Made by a program: the position numbers and the translations under genes. Positions 43,058 to 50,195 of a DNA stretch of 64,000 nucleotides are shown in pieces; within the stretch, counting starts at the first letter, position 1, and each line of letters opens with the position of its first letter. Source of the stretch: G963663315 sp965214205 (GTDB lineage: Bacteria; Pseudomonadota; Gammaproteobacteria; Arenicellales; Poriferihabitantaceae); assembly GCA_965214205.1 (NCBI GenBank), contig OZ243941.1, forward strand, positions 1,488,001-1,552,000, written 5' to 3'. Under the pieces are notes generated by a model that was not told the DNA's origin, did no database searches, and was given only the letters and a program-made list of their open reading frames with translations.

Positions 43058-43528
43058 ATGTTCAGGATCAGGCAGGTGGATCCGGGTGATGCTGATGTGT
43101 CGGCGTTGATCCGGGAGCTGGATGAATACCAGCTGTCGATCTATCCGGCTGAGTCCAACCACCTCGATTCAGTCGAGCAACTGCGTCAGGAGAATGTGTT
43201 TTTCATCGGCGTCTTTGCAGGAGAACAATTGGTTGGAACCGGCGCGGTCAAGCGCTTCGCTGATGATCGTGAGAAAATAGAATACGGCGAGATAAAACGG
43301 ATGTTCGTCAGCAAATCACATCGCGGCAAAGGCATATCCCGGCTGATTATGGAGCGCCTGGAAAAACACCTGATTGATCAAGGTATCCGGGTCGCCCGGC
43401 TTGAAACCGGCATCTACCAACCAGAAGCGCTGGCGTTGTACCAGAGATCAGGGTATCGCAAGCGGCCCTCGTTCGGCGATTACCCGAAACACGATCCGTT
43501 GTCTGTTTTCATGGAGAAACGGCTGTAG
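43058..43528 (+). CDS. GNAT-family N-acetyltransferase
   Basis: 156 residues; the ATG directly follows the dddP stop. Starts MFRIRQVDPGDADVSALI. Acetyl-CoA loop MFVSKSHRGKGISRLIMERL, then LETGIYQPEALALYQRSGY, the common GNAT ending. The small cytosolic acetyltransferases of this type have varied acceptors; none is evident. Probably cotranscribed as the last gene of the carnitine/DMSP operon. Confidence 0.86.
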   Translation: MFRIRQVDPGDADVSALIRELDEYQLSIYPAESNHLDSVEQLRQENVFFIGVFAGEQLVGTGAVKRFADDREKIEYGEIKRMFVSKSHRGKGISRLIMERLEKHLIDQGIRVARLETGIYQPEALALYQRSGYRKRPSFGDYPKHDPLSVFMEKRL

Positions 43529-43603
43529 TGAGGGCACAACAATCATTCATCTTGAATGGCGCGAACAGGTTGCAAAATATCTTCACCTAAAAATCTCCAT
43601 CCT

Positions 43604-43632
43604 TTGAAGTTTCAGTTATTTTCTGTCATAAT
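43604..43632 (+). promoter_or_regulatory. Putative sigma70 promoter of the methylase gene
   Basis: TTGAAG (43604-43609) and CATAAT (43627-43632) are 17 bases apart, in an AT-rich gap at the left edge of the restriction-modification island, 40 bases before the methylase start. Spacing is ideal; each box is one to two bases off consensus. Confidence 0.5.
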
Positions 43633-43671
43633 GTCAAAAAGTGTCCCAGAGAGTGGAAGGTGCCAGTGCCC

Positions 43672-44961
43672 ATGCAGACAGAAATATCCCGACTTATTGA
43701 GGAATCGGGATTATCCAGGAAAGAGATTGCCTCAAGGACGGGGTATAACATTCGGACCATTTATCGTTGGGGATCCGGGGAGACAATCCCCAGAAAGGCC
43801 GTTATCGACTGGTTGTCGCGACAGGCCAGGATAAGTGTTCTGGCTCGGCCTGCGGAAAAAACCGCATTCACCTTTATTGACCTATTTGCCGGAATCGGCG
43901 GTCTACGGATGGGGTTCGAGTCCATTGGTGGGCGGTGTGTTTTTACCAGTGAATGGGACCTTGCCTGCCGGAAGACGTATCAAGCGAATTTCCCGTGCGA
44001 TCACCCTGTTGCAGGTGATATTACCGCTATAGCAGAGGAAGAAATACCTGTTCATGATGTGTTGGTCGCAGGATTTCCCTGTCAACCCTTCTCCATAGCC
44101 GGTGTTTCAAAGAAAAATGCGCTGGGAAAAAAACACGGTTTTTCCTGTGAGGCACAGGGCACCCTGTTTTTCGATGCAGCACGTATTATTGCCCATCACC
44201 GGCCGCCTGCATTTCTGCTGGAAAACGTGAAAAACTTGGTCAGTCATGACGGGGGTAACACATTCCGCGTTATCCGAAAAACTCTGGAGGAGGAACTTGG
44301 CTACCATATCGACTGGCGCGTCATCAATGCAAAGGGGGTTGTCCCACAAAACCGCGAGAGAATTTTTATCGCGGGTTTTCGTGGAGACACCGGTTTTGAT
44401 TTCAGCCAGCTTGATGTGCCTGATCCGGGAAATGGGCCGGTGATGCGCACAATTCTGCATCCGCAGGATGGCACTGAACTGGAAGAGCCACCTTATACAC
44501 ACGGATCGTCTGGCACGGTCAGCCCCAAATATACGCTTTCGGAAAACCTGTGGACCTATCTTGAAAACTATGCCGCAAAACACAAGGCAAGAGGGAACGG
44601 ATTCGGCTATGGCCTTGTTGGTCCGGATGATGTTTCCCGTACACTATCGGCCCGCTATTACAAGGACGGGTCGGAAATACTGGTTCGGCAGCATGAGAAC
44701 AGGCCGCGCCGTCTGACTCCGAGAGAATGCGCTCGCCTGATGGGTTTTGATGGTCCGGGAAAACCACATTTCGAGATTCCTGTTTCCGATACACAAGCCT
44801 ACAAGCAGTTTGGCAATGCGGTTGTTGTTCCGGTTGTTGATGCAGTCGCACAGTTCATGCTTCCTCATATTCGCGACGCAATGGGCAAGGATAAAAGACA
44901 GACTGAGTTTGTGCCCGAATTTGTATTTGAGGAGGAGAGGAAGCTGGCGGCCAGTGCCTGA
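43672..44961 (+). CDS. dcm: Dcm/EcoRII-type DNA (cytosine-5) methyltransferase
   Basis: About 429 residues. An N-terminal helix-turn-helix-like segment (SRKEIASRTGYNIRTIYRW) precedes the C5-methylase motifs: I DLFAGIGGLRMG, IV GFPCQPFS (catalytic Cys), VI LLENVKN, VIII PQNRERIFIAG, and X QFGNAVVVPV. The adjacent EcoRII-type nuclease and Vsr imply CCWGG methylation. ATG 43672 is used, though GTG 43660 and GTG 43666 (five bases after GGAAGG) are in frame. The extra N-terminal HTH may allow autoregulation, as in M.EcoRII. Confidence 0.9.
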   Translation: MQTEISRLIEESGLSRKEIASRTGYNIRTIYRWGSGETIPRKAVIDWLSRQARISVLARPAEKTAFTFIDLFAGIGGLRMGFESIGGRCVFTSEWDLACRKTYQANFPCDHPVAGDITAIAEEEIPVHDVLVAGFPCQPFSIAGVSKKNALGKKHGFSCEAQGTLFFDAARIIAHHRPPAFLLENVKNLVSHDGGNTFRVIRKTLEEELGYHIDWRVINAKGVVPQNRERIFIAGFRGDTGFDFSQLDVPDPGNGPVMRTILHPQDGTELEEPPYTHGSSGTVSPKYTLSENLWTYLENYAAKHKARGNGFGYGLVGPDDVSRTLSARYYKDGSEILVRQHENRPRRLTPRECARLMGFDGPGKPHFEIPVSDTQAYKQFGNAVVVPVVDAVAQFMLPHIRDAMGKDKRQTEFVPEFVFEEERKLAASA

Positions 44962-45412
44962 TATTGTTTCACCAGAAGTCCGCAGGCGTATGATGGCCGG
45001 TATCCGTGCAACGGATACGAAGCCCGAGCTTTTTGTTCGCAAGGCTCTGCATGCAAGGGGATTCCGGTACAGACTGCATAATCGCAAGCTCCCCGGAAAA
45101 CCGGATATGTCATTTCCGAAATACAAGGCTATCATTTTTGTCAACGGCTGCTTCTGGCATGGTCATGATTGTCATTTATTCAGATGGCCATCTACCAGAC
45201 AGGAATTCTGGCGCAGGAAAATCACCCGCAACCGGCAGAAGGATGAAGAAACCCGAAAGGCCCTGACAGAGGAAGGCTGGCGTGTTGCCGTGATTCACGA
45301 ATGTGCCTTGAAAGGGAGAACCAGGCTCGACCCGGACAGGGTAATAAGCTCGACAGAAAAGTGGTTGCGCTCAGGGCACACAGACCACGTAATTGAAGGT
45401 TTGCGGGAATAA
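44954..45412 (+). CDS. vsr: Very short patch repair endonuclease Vsr
   Basis: 152 residues from GTG 44954, overlapping the methylase by eight bases; the longer frame to 44747 is antisense-free but lies inside the methylase. Starts MPDIVSPEVRRRMMAGIR. Vsr features: DTKPELFVRKALH, GKPDMSFPKYKAIIFVNGCF (catalytic Asp) and WHGHDCH zinc/His segment. It nicks at T:G mismatches made by deamination of methylcytosine in the Dcm site. Overlap with the methylase is the same order as in E. coli dcm-vsr. Confidence 0.93.
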   Translation: MPDIVSPEVRRRMMAGIRATDTKPELFVRKALHARGFRYRLHNRKLPGKPDMSFPKYKAIIFVNGCFWHGHDCHLFRWPSTRQEFWRRKITRNRQKDEETRKALTEEGWRVAVIHECALKGRTRLDPDRVISSTEKWLRSGHTDHVIEGLRE

Positions 45413-45432
45413 ATCCTGAGGAGAGTGGAGAA

Positions 45433-46662
45433 ATGAAAAAAGGGTATTTGTCGGAATACTTTGTCGGTGTGATCGCAAAACGGTTAAGTGCTGTGGAGGT
45501 CGATCCAGAAACATCAAACCAGCACGAGTTTAATGGAGTCATGCCGATGAAAAGGCTGCTGGGTCTGGAAAGGCTGGTAAACCAGCCGACCCGGTTTGTG
45601 TGGTTTGGCGGAGGAAACGAGGGTTTTTCCGAAGACACTTATGTCACATGGTATGACGCTCGTGAATTACATCCCAAACGCAGTGAGCACAGATTGTATT
45701 TCAAGAGCAATCTTGTGATGGAGCGGGCTAGTGCAGGAGATCTGCTCATTATCGCCAGGAGACCTGCAGGTAAGTTCATGATTATAGTGGTTGCCGGGGG
45801 AAGTACGGAAGAAAATCAGCTTACATGGCTTTTTGGTCTTTCTGCTCGAGAATTGGGTACCCATTTTACGTATCAGGATATTGAGAATGGTGATGATCAG
45901 CAGGTGGGGTTTGCTGCACGGTTTATTCTTGAGGAACTGGGTATAGAGATTGAAGAGCCAGAAGCTGACCGGTTGAATAAATTGCTGGAACCTTTTGGTA
46001 ATGCCTTCCCAAAAACTGTGGAATTTTCGGAATTAGCCCGAAAAGCCTTTCCTGATGTCGACCCGCGGGACGACCCGGATGTGGCTCTGCTTGCCTGGAT
46101 GGGTCAAGAGTTAAGATTGTTTCACCTTATGGAGAAACGTGTTGTATCCGGCCGTCTGCGGGCAGGGTTTCTGGATGGGCAGGACGTGGACGTTGACGGA
46201 TTTGTCAGGTATTCACTCAAAGTCCAGAACAGGAGGAAATCCCGGGCCGGACATGCACTGGAACATCACCTTGAAGAAATATTTCGTGTTCTTGCACTGA
46301 AATATGACCGGCAGGCTGTCACCGAACATAAATCCAGGCCTGATTTTCTGTTTCCCGGTGCAGCGGAGTACCATGACAAGAAATTCCCGGTAACTGGCCT
46401 TTCCATGCTGGGTGTCAAGTCAACCTGCAAGGACAGATGGCGTCAGGTTCTGTCGGAAGCGGCGAGGATATCGGATAAGCACCTTCTGACCCTTGAACGA
46501 AATATCAGTGAAAATCAGACAAATGAAATGCGGGCTAACAGGCTTCAGCTAGTCTTGCCAAGCGAATTGCACCACACCTACACGGATGCCCAACAAACAT
46601 GGTTGATGGATATTCGGGGATTCATTGATCAGGTACGGGAGCAACAGAAGAGTAATAAATAA
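45433..46662 (+). CDS. EcoRII-type type II restriction endonuclease
   Basis: 409 residues, close to the 404 of EcoRII. The N-terminal region (about 1-165) is the effector-DNA-binding domain and the C-terminal region (about 230-400) is the PD-(D/E)xK nuclease: SRAGHALEHHLEEIFRVL, then EHKSRPDFLFPGA (Asp) and LGVKSTCKDRWRQVL (Lys), followed by EMRANRLQLVLPSELHHTY. Type IIE enzymes of this kind cut at CCWGG and need a second site. It lies 20 bases after vsr and its stop overlaps the next ATG by one base (TAATG). No frameshift is seen, so the system looks intact. Confidence 0.9.
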   Translation: MKKGYLSEYFVGVIAKRLSAVEVDPETSNQHEFNGVMPMKRLLGLERLVNQPTRFVWFGGGNEGFSEDTYVTWYDARELHPKRSEHRLYFKSNLVMERASAGDLLIIARRPAGKFMIIVVAGGSTEENQLTWLFGLSARELGTHFTYQDIENGDDQQVGFAARFILEELGIEIEEPEADRLNKLLEPFGNAFPKTVEFSELARKAFPDVDPRDDPDVALLAWMGQELRLFHLMEKRVVSGRLRAGFLDGQDVDVDGFVRYSLKVQNRRKSRAGHALEHHLEEIFRVLALKYDRQAVTEHKSRPDFLFPGAAEYHDKKFPVTGLSMLGVKSTCKDRWRQVLSEAARISDKHLLTLERNISENQTNEMRANRLQLVLPSELHHTYTDAQQTWLMDIRGFIDQVREQQKSNK

Positions 46663-47454
46663 TGAAATATGTCTCTCCTTCAGTTAAAGAAACTGCTTTC
46701 AACTGTCCGCACTGTGATGCGTTTGCAATGCAGTGTTGGTGGGACTTGTACTCTCGTCCGATACGAAGAGAAAGCCGGCTTCCTGTTGTCATTAGTCCAG
46801 AGAACCGGGAAGAACTCAATTTCGAACAACATATTGAGGTTCTCGAGGAGCGTAGAAACTCTCAATGGATTGAAAAGATGGCCAATGGTCGCCCGTTTTT
46901 CGAAGAGATCAAGGGTGAGTATCGTGCGAGTTTTTTGCTTCATAACACGAATTTTTCGCTTCATAACACATTCATTTCGGAATGTTTAAACTGTAAAGAT
47001 ATTTCGATCTGGATCTCTGACAAGCTGATTTGGCCACAGCGCGGTGAGGCTCCACCTGCAAACCCTGACTTGTCCGATGAGATACGTAGAGACTATGACG
47101 AAGCCAGCAGCATCCTTGATCTGTCGCCCAGGGGGTCGGCTGCCTTGATCCGGTTGGCCATTCAAAAGCTTTGCAAGGAACTCGGTAAATCAGGGAAGAA
47201 CCTTAACGACGATATAGGTGAGTTGGTTAAAGATGGACTCAGTATAGAAGCCCAGAAAGCCCTTGATGTAGTGCGCGTAATCGGTAATAACGCGGTCCAC
47301 CCAGGCCAGGTCGACCTGCGCGATTGTCGAGACTTTGTTCAAACTTTTGAATCTGATCGCTGACAAGATGATTTCCGAACCAAAACGTGTCAAAGAATCC
47401 TACGCAACCCTGTCTGAGAGTGCGCGCAATGCAATTGAAGAACGGGACGGTTAA
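46662..47454 (+). pseudogene. DUF4145 protein gene with a frameshift near its 3' end
   Basis: The reading frame from 46662 encodes 233 residues ending ...FVQTFESDR at 47363. Conserved DUF4145 sequence (AIQKLCKELG, VRVIGNNAVHPGQVDL) is normally followed by an LFKLVNLIAEKMISEPK-type helix. That helix is present in the next frame from about 47325: LFKLLNLIADKMISEPKRV, then SESARNAIEERDG and a stop at 47454. A loss of one base (or gain of two) near 47320-47335 separates the two. Also carries a Zn-finger-like CPHCDA at the start. Role unknown; often beside restriction-modification genes. Confidence 0.82.
46932..46969 (+). repeat. 21-bp in-frame tandem duplication in the DUF4145 gene
   Basis: GCTTCATAACAC occurs exactly at 46937-46948 and 46958-46969, with T-runs before each. 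The 21-base period adds seven codons, giving LLHNTNF then SLHNTFI. The frame is kept, so it is separate from the frameshift further downstream. Confidence 0.8.
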
Positions 47455-47645
47455 CCCCGAGCGCGTACAAACGCTGGCGGATGTGGTGCACAGGGAAAGC
47501 CGGGGCAGGCTCTACGCATCATGATTCGCAACCTTCCAGGGGCGGTCACCGTGCCGTCCCGCAATCGGATAATGCATTTGCTCGCTACATTACGAAGAAA
47601 TCCGGCTGAAAACAGATTGCAGCGTTTCCAGGAAGACGAAAATTT

Positions 47646-47667
47646 AGTAGTATGGAGTAGTATAAAT
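47646..47667 (+). promoter_or_regulatory. Direct repeat overlapping a -10 box before parD
   Basis: AGTAGTAT occurs at 47646-47653 and again at 47656-47663, one helical turn apart, and the second copy merges into TATAAAT (47661-47667). The arrangement suits an operator where ParD represses its own promoter, 22 bases before the start codon. The 190 bases between the DUF4145 remnant and this site contain no ORF I can support. Confidence 0.45.
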
Positions 47668-47688
47668 CTTACTTTTTGAGTGCTTCTT

Positions 47689-47958
47689 ATGCCAATGGTA
47701 AAAAAAAGTATCACCGTGACCGACCAGCAGGAGAGTTGGATTCAGGCGCAAATGGCAACAGGCCAATACGCTACGGACAGTGAACTGATCCGCGAAGCGT
47801 TGTGTGAGAAAGAAATGCGGACAGCGGAGAATGAATATATTCGCACCCGATTGATTGCAGCCGAACAGTCCGTAGAGCAATATGGATGGGTCGAACAAAC
47901 TCCAGAGGAGATGCTTGACGGCATCAAGGCGAAAGCTCGCCGTGATGGCAAATTATAG
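47689..47958 (+). CDS. parD: ParD-family antitoxin
   Basis: 89 residues from ATG 47689 (ATG 47695 also possible). The N-terminal ribbon-helix-helix (KKSITVTDQQESWIQAQM, then YATDSELIREAL) is the ParD DNA-binding and dimer unit. The rest is an acidic, helical toxin-binding tail that ends KAKARRDGKL. The reading frame looks intact. Its partner toxin gene begins inside its 3' end but is broken (see next entry), so this antitoxin has no local target. It probably still represses its own promoter. Confidence 0.88.
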   Translation: MPMVKKSITVTDQQESWIQAQMATGQYATDSELIREALCEKEMRTAENEYIRTRLIAAEQSVEQYGWVEQTPEEMLDGIKAKARRDGKL

Positions 47959-48038
47959 AGTTTCATAGCGTGTATTACCGCATTGACGGCAAAACCGTTG
48001 AAATTATGGCGATCATTGGCCAGCAAGATTTTGCATGA
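47945..48038 (+). pseudogene. parE: ParE toxin remnant with internal deletion
   Basis: An ATG at 47945 inside the parD 3' end opens MANYRVS, a normal ParE start, but meets a stop at 47966-47968. One frame over, from about 47964, sequence of a ParE C-terminus follows: SVYYRIDGKTVEIMAIIGQ and then QDFA and a stop at 48036-48038. The roughly 60 codons that should join these ends are missing and the frame is broken. The overlapping start and the intact end both sit exactly where an intact parDE pair would place them. Confidence 0.75.
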
Positions 48039-48053
48039 TTGAAAGGGTACGGA

Positions 48054-49208
48054 GTGACGGCGGTGGTTGAATGCGATGACCTGAAGATTACGCTCGGAAT
48101 CGAGGAGGAGTGTTTCCTGGTGGATCCACAGACTCGTGATCTTCTGGTTGACCCCGATTCAGGCATTTTCGAGATGTGTGAGGCGACTCGCGGGCCACAC
48201 AAGATTGTCCGCGAGGCATTGCGCTCTCAGATCGAAACCAACACCCGAGTCTGTGCATCGGTTGCTGAGTTGCGCGAGGCTTTGGTTGAGACCCGGCGCA
48301 TTATTATCGCAGCGGCCAAGCGGTATGAAGTGGCTGTGATGGCTGCTTCTACTCATCCATTTGCGCGCTGGCAGACACAGGCTGTTACGCAGGGTGAACG
48401 TTACCAGCGATTTGCGACCATGCATCAGGATAATTTGCGCCGTTTCCTGATCGGAGGCATGCACATCCATGCGGGATTCGCAGATGCGGATACGCGAGTG
48501 CGGGTGATGACGGCGCTCCGGCAATACCTGCCGTTATTCCATGCCTTGTCCACATCCTCGCCGTTCAGCGATGGGCGTAGCACCGGGTTCAAATCCTGGC
48601 GATTGACCATTGTTGGAGGTCTGCCACGATCGGGTATGCCCGGCCCGCTCTATTCGGCGGCGGAGTATGAGGACTTGCTTGCACAGTTCCAACGTTACAA
48701 TTATCTGACCAATGGCAGCGAGCTATGGTGGGACATCCGCCCTTCTCACGCTTATCCGACAGTGGAAATGCGTATTTGTGATGTCTGCACGCGACTGGAG
48801 GATGCGGTGAGTGTGGCAGCGCTTTATGCGTCTTTGATTCGGTGGCTGATGCGTCAGGATATGGAGGGCGCCCTGCCTCCTGAGCCATTGACTGAGTTCA
48901 TCACAGAGGACCGCTGGATAGCGCATCGTTATGGAATATTCTCCTTTTTCGGCGACAGGAGCGGCAGCGGCGCTCGAATCGACATTCAGGATTATCTGGC
49001 CAGGCTTGTCGAGGAGTTGGCGGTCGATGCCCAGGCGCTGGAATGTGAGTCCGAGATGCGCCGCACAATGACTATCATTAAGGAAGGAGCCAGCGCCGAC
49101 CTCCAGCTGGACTTCTACAACCTGCGCCGTCTGGAAGGAGATACTCACGAGGAAGCATTGCGCCACGTAGTCGACCTGTTGCTCGCGGAGACACGGGCAG
49201 GCGCTTAA
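48054..49208 (+). CDS. ybdK: YbdK-type carboxylate-amine ligase (GCS2 family)
   Basis: 384 residues from GTG 48054, or 389 from TTG 48039. Glutamate-cysteine ligase type 2 fold: TLGIEEECFLVDP at the start, then MHIHAGF, SELWWDIRPSHAYPTVEMRICD and MTIIKEGASADLQ. YbdK has weak gamma-glutamyl-cysteine ligase activity in vitro; its true substrate is unsettled. It immediately follows the parE remnant and precedes tRNA-Ser. An intact, ordinary-length member, at the right boundary of the island. Confidence 0.88.
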   Translation: MTAVVECDDLKITLGIEEECFLVDPQTRDLLVDPDSGIFEMCEATRGPHKIVREALRSQIETNTRVCASVAELREALVETRRIIIAAAKRYEVAVMAASTHPFARWQTQAVTQGERYQRFATMHQDNLRRFLIGGMHIHAGFADADTRVRVMTALRQYLPLFHALSTSSPFSDGRSTGFKSWRLTIVGGLPRSGMPGPLYSAAEYEDLLAQFQRYNYLTNGSELWWDIRPSHAYPTVEMRICDVCTRLEDAVSVAALYASLIRWLMRQDMEGALPPEPLTEFITEDRWIAHRYGIFSFFGDRSGSGARIDIQDYLARLVEELAVDAQALECESEMRRTMTIIKEGASADLQLDFYNLRRLEGDTHEEALRHVVDLLLAETRAGA

Positions 49209-49225
49209 TATCTGCGCGCAAATTG

Positions 49226-49313
49226 TGGCGGAGAGTGAGGGATTCGAACCCCCGGACCTGTTACAGTCAACGGTTTTCAAGACCGCCGCATTCGACCGCT
49301 CTGCCAACTCTCC
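49226..49313 (-). tRNA. tRNA-Ser (anticodon TGA)
   Basis: 88 nt on the minus strand including an encoded CCA (TGG at 49226-49228). The acceptor GGAGAGT pairs with ACTCTCC, the anticodon loop reads CTTGAAA within GTC...ACC-type stem, and the T loop is GGTTCGAATCC. A long variable arm (CGTTGACTGTAACAG region) is as expected for serine. The TGA anticodon reads UCA and UCG-wobble codons. No integrase or direct repeat was found at its end. Confidence 0.95.
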
Positions 49314-49409
49314 GGTGCAGGTTGTGGTTGGCGGATTATATATGACCCGGATTGGGCAAGCTACCAACCGGCAATGGATTCGTTCCGGTTTTGTTGGTAA
49401 ATTTGTCTG

Positions 49410-50195
49410 ATGACCCCGCCGCCCTTTCTGCAAAGTCCGTTGTTGGAGCGCCAGCCGGAAATCCATCATGGTTTTTTCACTCGCCGGGGCGGGGTGTCTC
49501 AGGGGGAATTCGATTCCCTGAATTGCGGGCAGTTATCGGGTGACTGTCCGCAGCATGTGCTGGAAAACCGCTCCAGGGTTGCTGCCGCGCTGCATTGCGA
49601 CAGTGTGGTCAGTCTCCGGCAGGTTCATGGTATCGTGGTTCATGAGATTGATCGAAAATCACATACGAGCGCTGTCTTGCAGGGGGACGGGATGGTTACC
49701 CGTGAGAAGGGAGTGGCGCTCGGTATTTTAGGTGCGGATTGCGCTCCGGTATTGTTTCTGGACCCGGAAAATCGGGTTATAGGGGCGGCTCACGCTGGGT
49801 GGAAGGGGGCGGTCAGCGGGATTACCGATCAGGTCATTGAGGCCATGAGCGGACTCGGCGCCGAAACCGGAAGCATCCGCGCTGTGATCGGTCCCGCCAT
49901 CCAGCCTCTGTCCTACGAGGTCGGTATCGAATTCGAGGATCAGGCGCTGGCCCGTTCAGACATTGGATGCGAGGATTGTTTCAGCCCGAGCCCGGCCGGG
50001 GTTGACCACAAACGAATGTTCGACTTGCCCCTGTACATCGAAAAAAGACTGAAAAAGGCGGGAATTGAAAAAATCCATCGGATGCTTGAGGATACTTACA
50101 GTAATGAGCGGCAGTTTTTCAGTTATCGCCGGGGATGCCACAAGGGGGAGAAGCGTTATGGTCGTCAGGTGAGCGCCATTTGCCTTAAAAAATGA
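49410..50195 (+). CDS. pgeF: Purine nucleoside phosphorylase / multicopper polyphenol oxidase-like YfiH
   Basis: 261 residues of the DUF152/YfiH-LACC1 family. Zinc/copper ligand motifs are LRQVHG (His), LGADCAPVLFLD (Cys) and AHAGWKGAVSG (His). The bacterial proteins cleave adenosine and inosine by phosphorolysis and help with cell-wall precursor quality control. The C-terminus ends RRGCHKGEKRYGRQVSAI. It is convergent with uup and the two stops abut with no spacer. Length is normal for the family. Confidence 0.92.
   Translation: MTPPPFLQSPLLERQPEIHHGFFTRRGGVSQGEFDSLNCGQLSGDCPQHVLENRSRVAAALHCDSVVSLRQVHGIVVHEIDRKSHTSAVLQGDGMVTREKGVALGILGADCAPVLFLDPENRVIGAAHAGWKGAVSGITDQVIEAMSGLGAETGSIRAVIGPAIQPLSYEVGIEFEDQALARSDIGCEDCFSPSPAGVDHKRMFDLPLYIEKRLKKAGIEKIHRMLEDTYSNERQFFSYRRGCHKGEKRYGRQVSAICLKK

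Noticed and set aside
49200..49320. tRNA-Ser as the attachment site of the restriction island
   Set aside because: No integrase, no duplicated tRNA end, and ybdK lies between the island and the tRNA.
48723..49469. Minus-strand 248-codon frame through tRNA-Ser
   Set aside because: It crosses the tRNA and lies antisense to ybdK; not a protein gene.
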